Positions 1-6,251 of a stretch of 6,251 bases of DNA are shown in pieces. A program made the translations under genes and the position numbers. The DNA lies in NCBI GenBank assembly GCA_903859795.1, contig CAIOOC010000788.1, positions 1 through 6,251 on the forward strand, written 5' to 3'. This DNA comes from an uncultured Bacteroidia bacterium. Lineage in GTDB: Bacteria; Bacteroidota; Bacteroidia; Bacteroidales; Prolixibacteraceae. Below the pieces are notes generated by a model. That model was not told the DNA's origin. It saw nothing but the letters and a program-made list of their open reading frames with translations, and made no database searches. The number at the start of each line of letters is the position of its first letter. The first letter of the stretch is position 1.

Positions 1-52
1 ATTTACAAAAAAAAAAGAGAACTTACAAATCAATTCCGGCACTTTGATCAGA

Positions 53-83
53 AGTTTTACGCAAATTTACAGTGCTAATTTCA
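53..83 (+). promoter_or_regulatory. Possible Bacteroidota-type promoter for the propeller gene
   Basis: A TTTG at 53-56 is followed, after 19 nt, by TAATTTCA at 76-83. The Bacteroidota sigma factor prefers TTTG, about 19-21 nt, then TAnnTTTG. The upstream box and spacing fit, and the downstream box matches TA and the first two T's but not the final TG. Transcription would start around 90, leaving a leader of about 25 nt before the ATG at 115. The area is AT-rich, so a chance match is quite possible. Confidence 0.3.
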
Positions 84-114
84 AATTAATTACGCACATA
101 ATGATACTACGAAA

Positions 115-1074
115 ATGAAAAATAAAGTTCTGTTGTTAATAATGCTTATTGCAAATATAGCATCAACTTATTGTCAAAATAGTGAAAATAACGAATGCTC
201 CGGAGGCTGGGAAAAATATGTTCATAATCCTGTATTGGGAGGAGACCTGGGAACAATCTTCGATATAAGTGTTTTAAAGACTGATAAGAGCGTGTACAAA
301 ATGTATTGTTCATGGCGCCCTAAAAAGAGTATCGCTTTATCGGAAAGCACAGATGGTTTGAACTGGAGTTTACCAGCAGTTTGCTTAAGCTTTAACGACA
401 GCAGCAGTTGGGAAAAAGATCTGAACAGACCAGTTGTAATTCAAAAGGACGGGGTTTACCACATGTGGTATACAGGGCAGGCTGAAGGACACTCCCATAT
501 CGGGTATGCCGTTAGTAATGATGGGCGAAATTGGACAAGAAAAAACGCTGATCCTGTGCTTTCACCAGATGCTCCATGGGAAAAAGTCGCTGTGATGTGT
601 CCGCATGTAATTTGGGACGAACAGAAAAAATTGTTTCGTATGTGGTATTCCGGCGGTGAACAATATGAACCAGATGCCATAGGATATGCAACCAGCAAAG
701 ACGGTATTACCTGGGAAAAATATAAGGGCAACCCCGTATTTTCAAATGATCCTAAAAACGAATGGGAACAGGCGAAGGTTACTGCTTGCCAGGTCATTAA
801 ACGGTCAGGTGACTATTTGATGTTTTATATTGGGTTTAAGAATATTGATTACGCACAAATTGGGATGGCCCGGTCAAAAAACGGGATCACAGACTGGGAA
901 AGATTCAAGGGAAATCCGATCATCCAACCAGGTCCCGGCTGGGATTCTTCTGCGGTTTACAAACCATTCGTAATACAAGATAATAACCAATGGTTGCTCT
1001 TTTATAATGGTCGCCGCGATAATCATGAACAAATAGGAATCGCGATACACAAAGGGGGGAAAATTGGATTCTAA
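115..1074 (+). CDS. Secreted five-repeat beta-propeller, glycosidase-like protein
   Basis: This 319-residue protein is predicted to be exported. Residues 1-20 form a signal peptide (basic MKNK, hydrophobic core 5-15), with likely cleavage before Gln21; Tyr19-Cys20 is a poor lipobox, so a lipoprotein is less likely. The rest is built from five similar units. Trp of a W-E/D pair recurs at 99, 155, 217 and 276; an aromatic strand (M/L-W/F-Y-x-G) at 117-121, 176-180, 236-240 and 295-299; an IGYA-like strand at 129, 189, 249 and 307; and NPV/DPV turns at 38, 146, 206 and 267. The first blade is more divergent. This pattern is typical of five-bladed propellers of the GH32/GH43/GH117/GH130 superfamily, which bind or cleave plant or algal glycans. 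I cannot place the catalytic acids, so hydrolase activity is inferred and a carbohydrate-binding role is possible. ATG115 is chosen because it starts directly on the signal peptide; no Shine-Dalgarno sequence is visible. The next gene on this strand is 274 nt away, so co-transcription is uncertain. Confidence 0.8.
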   Translation: MKNKVLLLIMLIANIASTYCQNSENNECSGGWEKYVHNPVLGGDLGTIFDISVLKTDKSVYKMYCSWRPKKSIALSESTDGLNWSLPAVCLSFNDSSSWEKDLNRPVVIQKDGVYHMWYTGQAEGHSHIGYAVSNDGRNWTRKNADPVLSPDAPWEKVAVMCPHVIWDEQKKLFRMWYSGGEQYEPDAIGYATSKDGITWEKYKGNPVFSNDPKNEWEQAKVTACQVIKRSGDYLMFYIGFKNIDYAQIGMARSKNGITDWERFKGNPIIQPGPGWDSSAVYKPFVIQDNNQWLLFYNGRRDNHEQIGIAIHKGGKIGF

Positions 1075-1348
1075 AAGCATTCATACGAAAACCAAAAAAT
1101 CCGCAGAATGTCCACATAAATGGCTAAAAATAATCGTTCATTCAACTTCAGATCAAATTTTATCTACCATAAAGATGGTATTCAATTTACCTCTTATAAG
1201 GGATTTCATGACTCTTTGATAAACGCTTAATTCGTGTTCTGAATACTTAAAGAAATTACCACAAAATATTAGTCCTGGAAATTTCAAAAATAATGAGTTC
1301 AGAGAATAACTTATTTAGTGTTCAATTCGAAATAAAAGAGTCAAAACC
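1075..1348 (+). other. Intergenic gap without a convincing gene
   Basis: This stretch separates the propeller gene from the CysN-like gene and is strongly AT-rich. Short open frames exist on both strands: 1120-1230 on + (36 codons from an ATG), and about 1156-1311 on - (about 52 codons between stops). Neither has a ribosome site or a recognisable motif. No remnant of cysD is visible ahead of the CysN-like gene. A TTTG at 1215-1218 has no matching downstream box at the usual spacing, so I cannot name a promoter for the next gene. The only clear structure is the dyad at 1165-1180, listed separately. Confidence 0.6.
1165..1180. repeat. Perfect 6-bp inverted repeat with AAAG loop
   Basis: TACCAT (1165-1170) and ATGGTA (1175-1180) are exact reverse complements around a 4-nt spacer. 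As RNA this makes a short hairpin about 90 nt past the propeller stop codon. Only TTCAATTT follows, not a clean T tract, so it is a poor intrinsic terminator. It could equally be a protein-binding dyad upstream of the CysN-like gene (168 nt before its ATG), or chance. Confidence 0.35.
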
Positions 1349-2605
1349 ATGCCACAACAAACAGATATTACACACCAAAACACTTTCGGTTGCTCTCCTG
1401 AATCAGTGCTGTTTAACAAGGTATCAAAGAGTTCTCAGGATATTGAATGTCTCCGTTACTGTATATCAGGAAGTGCCAATGATGGGAAGCGTACGCTTCT
1501 CAAACGGTTTCCTGACAACGACGTATCAATTAAAAACGAAGGGCGCCAAGCCTCTAAGGTGACATCAATGAGAAAGTTCATCCTTAGCGAAACTCCCGGA
1601 CTGATTGGGTATGCCGGGGATATTCACGATGGAGTATCGACCCCAGATGTTGCAATTATCTTAATTGATGCGAAAAACGGTATTGTAGATGAGGCCAAAA
1701 GACAATCTTATATCTCATCAATTCTTCGGATCCCGACTGTAATTCTGGCCATTAATAAGATGGATCTTGTCAACTTCTCAGAAGAAATTTATAATCGAAT
1801 TATCACTGAGTTTGAAAATACAGTAAAAAAACTAAATTTAAAAAAGGTCTATTATATACCTATATCAGCTGAAAACGGGGACAACGTTATTGAAGTAGCA
1901 CACAATATGTCCTGGTATGCCGGGGATTCACTGTTGAGTTTACTCGAAAATATACCGTTGAAAAACGTGGATAATGAACTCGCTCCACGTTTCCCGATTC
2001 AATATGCCAATGAATCGCAAGAAGAGAGATTTGGCACATCTAAAGGTTTTACTGGCAGAGTATCTGGTGGAGTTTTCAGGGTTGGAGACATTGTTCTTGC
2101 CTTACCGCACAATAAGTTATCAACGGTAAAGGGCATATCCGATGGCGGATCAGAACTTTTCGAGGCATCAACTCCACAATCGGTAACTCTTCAACTGGAT
2201 GGCTTTTCAGATTTAAAGAAGGGCGATATGCTTGTAAGGATAAATAAGAATTATCCAAAGTACAGTTCAAAAATATCTTCCCAGATTTGCTGGCTAAACG
2301 ACAACCTGTTGCAAATTGGTGAAAAATACATTATTCGGCATACTACTGATGAGACAGAAGTAATTGTAACAGATATCCGTTACAGAGTAAACTTCAGCAC
2401 TCTGGAGCAGGATACAGCTGGGAAAAGCGTTTCAAGAAATGATATTGCTCATATCACAATAAAATCGCTCAAACCGCTAAAATATGACGATTACACAGAA
2501 AATCGCATTACAGGAAGCCTAATTTTCGTTGACGTAAACACTTTTGAGACTGTTGGAACTGGGATAATAGTCTCCGATGAAGAGGTTTATTCCTATAACA
2601 TTTAA
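1349..2605 (+). CDS. CysN-like translation-factor GTPase homologue with degenerate G domain
   Basis: The 418-residue product aligns along its length with CysN, the GTPase subunit of sulfate adenylyltransferase, which with CysD makes adenylylsulfate from ATP and sulfate. Visible parts: a nonstandard N-terminal stretch (1-34); a G domain (35-200); an EF-Tu-like barrel 2 (about 213-297, FPIQY at 215, GRVSGGVFRVGD at 236-247, KGDML at 291); and barrel 3 (about 307-407, with ICWL, DIRYRVN, ITGSLIFVD and TVGTGI). The G4 motif NKMD (136-139) and G5 SAE (173-175) are intact. The P-loop reads GSANDGKR, with Arg48 where Ser/Thr should bind Mg2+. The stretch from P-loop to G3 is about 40 residues shorter than in E. 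coli CysN, removing a recognisable switch I. G3 is ETPGL (81-85) instead of DTPGH, so the catalytic His and Mg2+-linked Asp are gone. Ordinary GTP hydrolysis is therefore unlikely. Length is normal because the N-terminal extension offsets the deletion. The frame has no stops, so it may be a working pseudo-GTPase or a recent decay product. There is no cysD next to it. The ATG at 1349 follows AAAAGAG at 1334-1340, a weak ribosome site. I withhold the cysN symbol because function is doubtful. Confidence 0.85.
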   Translation: MPQQTDITHQNTFGCSPESVLFNKVSKSSQDIECLRYCISGSANDGKRTLLKRFPDNDVSIKNEGRQASKVTSMRKFILSETPGLIGYAGDIHDGVSTPDVAIILIDAKNGIVDEAKRQSYISSILRIPTVILAINKMDLVNFSEEIYNRIITEFENTVKKLNLKKVYYIPISAENGDNVIEVAHNMSWYAGDSLLSLLENIPLKNVDNELAPRFPIQYANESQEERFGTSKGFTGRVSGGVFRVGDIVLALPHNKLSTVKGISDGGSELFEASTPQSVTLQLDGFSDLKKGDMLVRINKNYPKYSSKISSQICWLNDNLLQIGEKYIIRHTTDETEVIVTDIRYRVNFSTLEQDTAGKSVSRNDIAHITIKSLKPLKYDDYTENRITGSLIFVDVNTFETVGTGIIVSDEEVYSYNI

Positions 2606-2621
2606 AGGTAGGTCCCGTTAT

Positions 2622-2660
2622 ATTCAGGATATGAATTTTTTCCGTAGATCCTGGATTTTC
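2622..2660 (+). terminator. Candidate intrinsic terminator after the CysN-like gene
   Basis: ATTCAGGAT (2622-2630) pairs with ATCCTGGAT (2648-2656) to give a 9-bp stem with one G-U pair and a 17-nt loop, directly followed by TTTTC (2656-2660). It lies in the 79-nt space between the convergent stop codons, the expected place for a terminator. The loop is long and the T tract short, so it is moderate at best. Read on the - strand, the stem is not followed by a U-rich run, so it would mainly stop + strand transcription. Confidence 0.45.
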
Positions 2661-2684
2661 CCTCTGTTTCTGACGTATATTTCT

Positions 2685-5600
2685 TCAGGTTTCCTTTCCG
2701 TTTGGTATCTCCATTGGCATATAGAGTTCAACCCTTAGTCCGGTTGTATTCCCGTTTTCAGACAAATCAGTGTATATTATTTGGTACCTCGCTGAAGTCC
2801 CTGGCGGATTGAAGAGCCGCAAACGAGTCGCAGTAATCAGGGTACTGTGCGGACGGTCATTTATGGGTGAGAACACACTGTTAAGAAGGGCCCTTTCTCT
2901 GCCGATCCCGTTGTCGGTGATTGTACATTTAACCATGGCTTCCCCTTCCTTTTTGAAGATGATTGAGAGATGCCCTTTCCATTCAATCGGTCCAAATCCA
3001 TGTCGAACTGCATTTTCTGCGAAAGGCTGTACCAACATTGGTGGAATTAAAATGCTTTCCCCCTTATCAAATTTTTGGCAGTCAATGATGTAGTCAAACT
3101 TATCAGGAAAGCGCATCTGTTCAAGCCTCAGGTAACTGTGCAGGAAACTGATCTCTTGTTCAAGCAGAATAACCCTTAGGGTTGCATTGCTCAGCGACTC
3201 TCTCACAACTTTCGAGAAATCAGAGAGATAAGAGAGAACCTCATCCATTTTATTGGCTAGCACGTAATATTGGATGCCATTCACACAATTGAATATAAAA
3301 TGGGGGTTCATCTGGGCTTGCAGGGCCTGCATCTCAAGCTGCACAATTTTCTTCTCAATTTCAGATTTCCGGTGTTCCCTGTTTCTGTCAATTTCTAGGT
3401 ATTTCTTCATGATGGCAATTCCAGACATTACCACCAAAAGAATAACCAGAACCTGCACATACCATAATCCCCACCACGGATGGCGGATTGTGAATTTAAC
3501 CTCAAGCGGTTCAAAGTGTGCAAGTGACCGTAAATTTCCGGCTTCGACACAAAAGGTGTATTCTCCTGAGGGGAGGTTGGTATAGACAGCTTTTCTGCCA
3601 GTTCCCCAGTGACTCCACGTCTCGTCATAACCTTTAAGCATATAGCGGAACCTCTCTTTAGCAGGATTGTTATAATTCAGGATATCGTAGAAAAAGACCA
3701 GGTTGCTTTCGGAATATTTTAGATTAAAATGACCGGATGGAAACACTGCCTGCCTATTCAGTTCCTTCTCCAGGATACTGTCTGCAGATGCTCCATTGAT
3801 TTCCAAAGACTTCAGAATAATCTTACAGGAGATGGAATCCGAAGAGTCAAAGCTTTTGGTATTCAGTCTGATAAGCAGATCTTCCGTCCCTATCCAAAGG
3901 TTTCCGTCCTGATCCATTACGCCTTTTTTGGAGGATTGCCCGACATATCCATCCTCTTCGTCCATAAACCGGATAACATATTTGCCAGACCTGTAAAGCT
4001 GTTCCAGATCAATGCAATTCAGCCCCTTATTAGTACCTGCCCACAGTTTTCCGTTCCGGTCGGCCAAAAGCCAGGAGATGGTGTTACCCTGTATTCCATT
4101 ATCACTATTTATACGGTAGATAATTTTCAGTTTTGAGTTTTCATAAGTGGCGATGCATATCTCGCCTGTATTTGAGCCGAAGATGACATGGTCCTGTTTG
4201 TCAAAGCAGACATCATTCAGATCGTTGCTGATTGTTGAATCGGATTTGTTGAAATTGACAAGGTTCATACCATGGCTCATCCACATGCCGCTTGCCCATG
4301 ATGTATACCAACTCCGGTTGCCATGACTTACTACCCGGTTAACATCCTTTGGATTACGTTCTTTGGAAAAGTTAAGATACAAAGGTGAGTCAAAACCCAT
4401 AAAATTATATTTCTTATCAGGCAGAACACGATATTTCGGAAGAAGATATGTCCAGCCCCATCCTGCAAAAATCAAAGTATCTCTACCTGTTATTGCTTGC
4501 TCAGCAAGGGCATCGTTGACTCCCATATATTCAGTTATTTTGTTCTTTTCATCTATATAAAAGTTTCCTAATCGTGTATAAAAAAGGAAATTATGATCCT
4601 TATCCTCATTAACTGTATGAAAATCAAATTCCATTCGTTTTTCAAATTCAGGAAGTAATTTACTCCTCAATTTCTGGGCTTCACGCTCATCAGATAATAA
4701 TTTATTGAAAGGTCGGGGTTTACTGGTATTCCATAGCTTTCTGTATGATAAGATCATCTTATGCTTGTCCACATAGGTAAAACTACCGTCTGGTGCCATT
4801 TTAATTAGTTCCCGGTTACCCGAAATCCACAATACATTCTTTGAATCAATGAACAAATTATTTATTTTCTGATGCTGAAGGTTAAAGTAGGAGGGAGGAT
4901 ATGTTGTGATAACAGTAGATGGGATTCTGAACAACCCCTCATTCAGGGTGCCGACCCAAAGAATATCCTGTTCATGGTCGCAAAAAACAGACCATACCTC
5001 CCCGTCGCTTATGCCAAAAGGAGTTTTATAGTTACGAAACGTCTTCCCATCGAATCTGAACACTCCACCTTTCAGATTCATCCCTGGAACAGACCAGCCG
5101 GCAAACCAAAGATCTCCTCTCTTGTCTTCAGCAATCCCAAATATCTGACCGATAGTGTCATTTTTAATAACACCATCCTTTTTAAAGATACATGCTCCTT
5201 TGGTGGTAAGGGAAAATATCGTATCCCCTTTCGAAGTAAGATAGGCAGAGAAACTATGGCTTGGATAATAAACACCGCTATCGTGAACACTTACATATTT
5301 ATTCTGATCAGGGTAATACCGGATAGGGCTTGAATGGCTATAAGTGGTGATGTATATAAATTTCCCGGCATCCATTATACCGGTCACACAACTAAATATC
5401 ATATTTTTAGGATACAAGATACCTGGTGAACCTGTAATACTTTTCTCTCTGATTGTACTTATTCCGTTATAACCTCCGGCAATCAGGCAATGAAAGTTCT
5501 TTGAATAGCATAGAACCCGGATACGATCGTCAGCCATTCCGTCCTTTTGGGTAAATCTCGTAAATTTTTTACCGTTATACTTGTAAAGCCCTTCGCCGTG

Positions 5601-5927
5601 GCTTCCGAACCACAAGTTTCCCTGTTCGTCCTCAGCTATGGCCCACACCTGGCTTGCCGTCATCCCTTCGGAGGATTTAAATATATGAAAGGATTTACCG
5701 TCAAAGGAGCACAATCCAGCATCGGTTCCTAACCAGAGCAATCCCCGGGTGTCTTTATAAATACAGCGGATAGCCATACTGGGCAAACCATCGCGCATGG
5801 TAAAATGGCGGGATGGGTAATTCTGAGCAGCCAAAAAGTATGGATTCAGACAACTAATCAGCAGAAAGAAGCGAATCACTGGTATTCCAGTGGCTTTAAA
5901 CCATAGCACCCTGATACCTTCAATCAT
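2685..5927 (-). CDS. Two-propeller sensor histidine kinase, LytS/YehU type
   Basis: This 1080-residue membrane sensor kinase should detect an extracytoplasmic ligand and phosphorylate the adjacent LytTR regulator. Residues 1-34 are a signal peptide ending FLAA, with Gln35 as likely first mature residue. About 14 Reg_prop-type blades follow, for example LLWLGTDAGL at 63, NLWFGSHGEGL at 104, ILWVGTLNEGL at 322, LWAGTNKGL at 628 and NLWIGTEDLL at 676, which fits two seven-bladed propellers. A Y_Y_Y domain lies at about 748-813 (RYMLKGYDETW, then NLPSGEYTF). A single membrane helix at about 819-841 leads into a charged linker (843-870). The kinase core has the phosphoacceptor His876 in NPHFIFN, the N box QPFAENAVRHG (967-977) and the G1 box DNGIG (1005-1009). 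The usual G2-box Gly seems replaced by Ser1028 (H-S-T-L-I-T), a deviation that may be tolerated. ATG5927 gives a long n-region; GTG at 5879 (residue 17) would give a more compact signal peptide. The gene follows the regulator by 98 nt and converges on the CysN-like gene. Similar kinases in Bacteroidota often control glycan-use genes; the ligand here is unknown. Confidence 0.93.
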   Translation of the reverse strand: MIEGIRVLWFKATGIPVIRFFLLISCLNPYFLAAQNYPSRHFTMRDGLPSMAIRCIYKDTRGLLWLGTDAGLCSFDGKSFHIFKSSEGMTASQVWAIAEDEQGNLWFGSHGEGLYKYNGKKFTRFTQKDGMADDRIRVLCYSKNFHCLIAGGYNGISTIREKSITGSPGILYPKNMIFSCVTGIMDAGKFIYITTYSHSSPIRYYPDQNKYVSVHDSGVYYPSHSFSAYLTSKGDTIFSLTTKGACIFKKDGVIKNDTIGQIFGIAEDKRGDLWFAGWSVPGMNLKGGVFRFDGKTFRNYKTPFGISDGEVWSVFCDHEQDILWVGTLNEGLFRIPSTVITTYPPSYFNLQHQKINNLFIDSKNVLWISGNRELIKMAPDGSFTYVDKHKMILSYRKLWNTSKPRPFNKLLSDEREAQKLRSKLLPEFEKRMEFDFHTVNEDKDHNFLFYTRLGNFYIDEKNKITEYMGVNDALAEQAITGRDTLIFAGWGWTYLLPKYRVLPDKKYNFMGFDSPLYLNFSKERNPKDVNRVVSHGNRSWYTSWASGMWMSHGMNLVNFNKSDSTISNDLNDVCFDKQDHVIFGSNTGEICIATYENSKLKIIYRINSDNGIQGNTISWLLADRNGKLWAGTNKGLNCIDLEQLYRSGKYVIRFMDEEDGYVGQSSKKGVMDQDGNLWIGTEDLLIRLNTKSFDSSDSISCKIILKSLEINGASADSILEKELNRQAVFPSGHFNLKYSESNLVFFYDILNYNNPAKERFRYMLKGYDETWSHWGTGRKAVYTNLPSGEYTFCVEAGNLRSLAHFEPLEVKFTIRHPWWGLWYVQVLVILLVVMSGIAIMKKYLEIDRNREHRKSEIEKKIVQLEMQALQAQMNPHFIFNCVNGIQYYVLANKMDEVLSYLSDFSKVVRESLSNATLRVILLEQEISFLHSYLRLEQMRFPDKFDYIIDCQKFDKGESILIPPMLVQPFAENAVRHGFGPIEWKGHLSIIFKKEGEAMVKCTITDNGIGRERALLNSVFSPINDRPHSTLITATRLRLFNPPGTSARYQIIYTDLSENGNTTGLRVELYMPMEIPNGKET

Positions 5928-5953
5928 TCCCGATATTAATTATTGTAGCTGTG

Positions 5954-5976
5954 AGGGTCTGAAACAAGGTGACCCT
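5954..5976. repeat. Inverted repeat in the regulator-kinase gap
   Basis: AGGGTC (5954-5959) and GACCCT (5971-5976) are exact reverse complements with an 11-nt spacer. They lie in the 98-nt space (5928-6025) between the regulator stop and the kinase start. On the + strand the second arm runs into TTTT, resembling a terminator, but no + strand gene leads to it. On the - strand, the coding direction here, it could form a hairpin in the intercistronic mRNA or be an operator for a separate kinase promoter. I see no good promoter boxes around it. The rest of the gap holds no gene. Confidence 0.35.
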
Positions 5977-6025
5977 TTTAGTAACCTGTTGCCTTAGTTC
6001 CTTCATATTTTAATTCTTAAATGCT

Positions 6026-6251
6026 TCATCTTCGTGTCAGCGCCCTGATAAAATCGTCGTTACGGCGCGTAGCCACATCCAGTTTGGTTCCATCCTCGAG
6101 TATTACATGGTACCCCTCATTCCTGCTATACGATTTGATGTAATTCAGATTGACCAGATGAGACTTATGAATCCTGTAAAAAAGTTTGGAGGGAAGCAAA
6201 CTTTCGATTGCATTAAGTGGTTTGGATATTAGCAACTCGCCCCCATCAATG
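6026..6251 (-). CDS. LytTR-family response regulator, C-terminal part
   Basis: Only the last 74 residues are in the window; the frame stays open to the right edge, so the start and any receiver domain lie outside. What is visible is the LytTR DNA-binding domain: YRIHKSHLVNLNYIKSY, then GYHVILEDGTKLDV and a final RRNDDFIRAL, ending at a TGA (6028-6026). LytTR domains bind DNA as a beta-rich fold and are usually joined to an N-terminal receiver that accepts phosphate from a LytS-type kinase. Such a kinase is encoded just downstream on the same strand, so this is very probably its cognate regulator and the two are likely co-transcribed. The TTG at 6235 is an internal Leu codon, not a start. The target promoters cannot be told from this window. 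Confidence 0.92.
   Translation of the reverse strand, partial: IDGGELLISKPLNAIESLLPSKLFYRIHKSHLVNLNYIKSYSRNEGYHVILEDGTKLDVATRRNDDFIRALTRR

Noticed and set aside
7..16. Run of ten A at the left edge
   Set aside because: A homopolymer in an AT-rich leader; too short to call a repeat element and no promoter boxes are correctly placed around it.
77..85. AATTTCAAA repeated at 77-85 and 1280-1288, upstream of both + strand genes
   Set aside because: It is a 9-nt AT-rich match at different distances from the two starts (30 and 61 nt); chance is the simpler explanation.
101..118. Five-codon mini-ORF whose TGA overlaps the ATG of the propeller gene
   Set aside because: It has no ribosome site and such tiny frames are common by chance in AT-rich leaders; no sign of translational coupling.
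1293..1562. 89-codon open frame on the + strand overlapping the start of the CysN-like gene
   Set aside because: It overlaps the CysN-like frame, which has clear homology, and shows no motif of its own; it is a shadow frame.
3274..5333. Several 60-150 codon open frames on the + strand across the kinase gene
   Set aside because: They lie antisense to a gene with strong domain evidence, lack motifs and ribosome sites, and reflect its codon pattern.
5954..5979. Rho-independent terminator on the + strand (stem followed by TTTT)
   Set aside because: There is no + strand gene upstream of it to terminate; both flanking genes are on the - strand, so it is kept only as an inverted repeat.

Overview
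The window looks like a Bacteroidota chromosome, probably a Bacteroidales or related environmental lineage. This is inferred from a giant two-propeller LytS-type sensor kinase next to a LytTR regulator, AT-rich DNA, almost no Shine-Dalgarno sequences, a possible TTTG/TAnnTT-type promoter, and signal peptides that place Gln at the expected mature N-terminus. No species can be assigned.

Layout, left to right. On the + strand, 115-1074 encodes a secreted beta-propeller protein with five glycosidase-like (GH32/43/117/130-type) repeats. A 274-nt gap follows, holding a perfect 6-bp dyad but no gene I can defend. Next on the + strand, 1349-2605 encodes a homologue of CysN, the GTPase subunit of ATP sulfurylase. 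It keeps the guanine-specificity motif and both C-terminal beta-barrels, but has lost the P-loop Ser/Thr, the switch I region and the DTPGH catalytic motif. No cysD lies beside it. A candidate terminator follows at 2622-2660.

The right-hand 3.6 kb is transcribed convergently on the - strand. A LytTR-type response regulator, cut by the window edge, comes first. After a 98-nt gap with an inverted repeat comes a 1080-residue sensor histidine kinase: signal peptide, 14 propeller blades, Y_Y_Y domain, one membrane helix and a LytS-type kinase core. The two genes very probably form a regulator-kinase pair sensing an extracytoplasmic ligand. Relatives of this architecture in Bacteroidota often control carbohydrate-use genes, which would fit the neighbouring propeller protein, but nothing in the sequence proves a link.

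The most unusual item is the CysN-like protein. It is a full-length, uninterrupted frame with a coherent set of losses at the nucleotide and Mg2+ site, as expected of a pseudo-GTPase. It has no obvious partner in the window. Everything else resembles known families, and I see no mobile element, tRNA, rRNA or CRISPR array.
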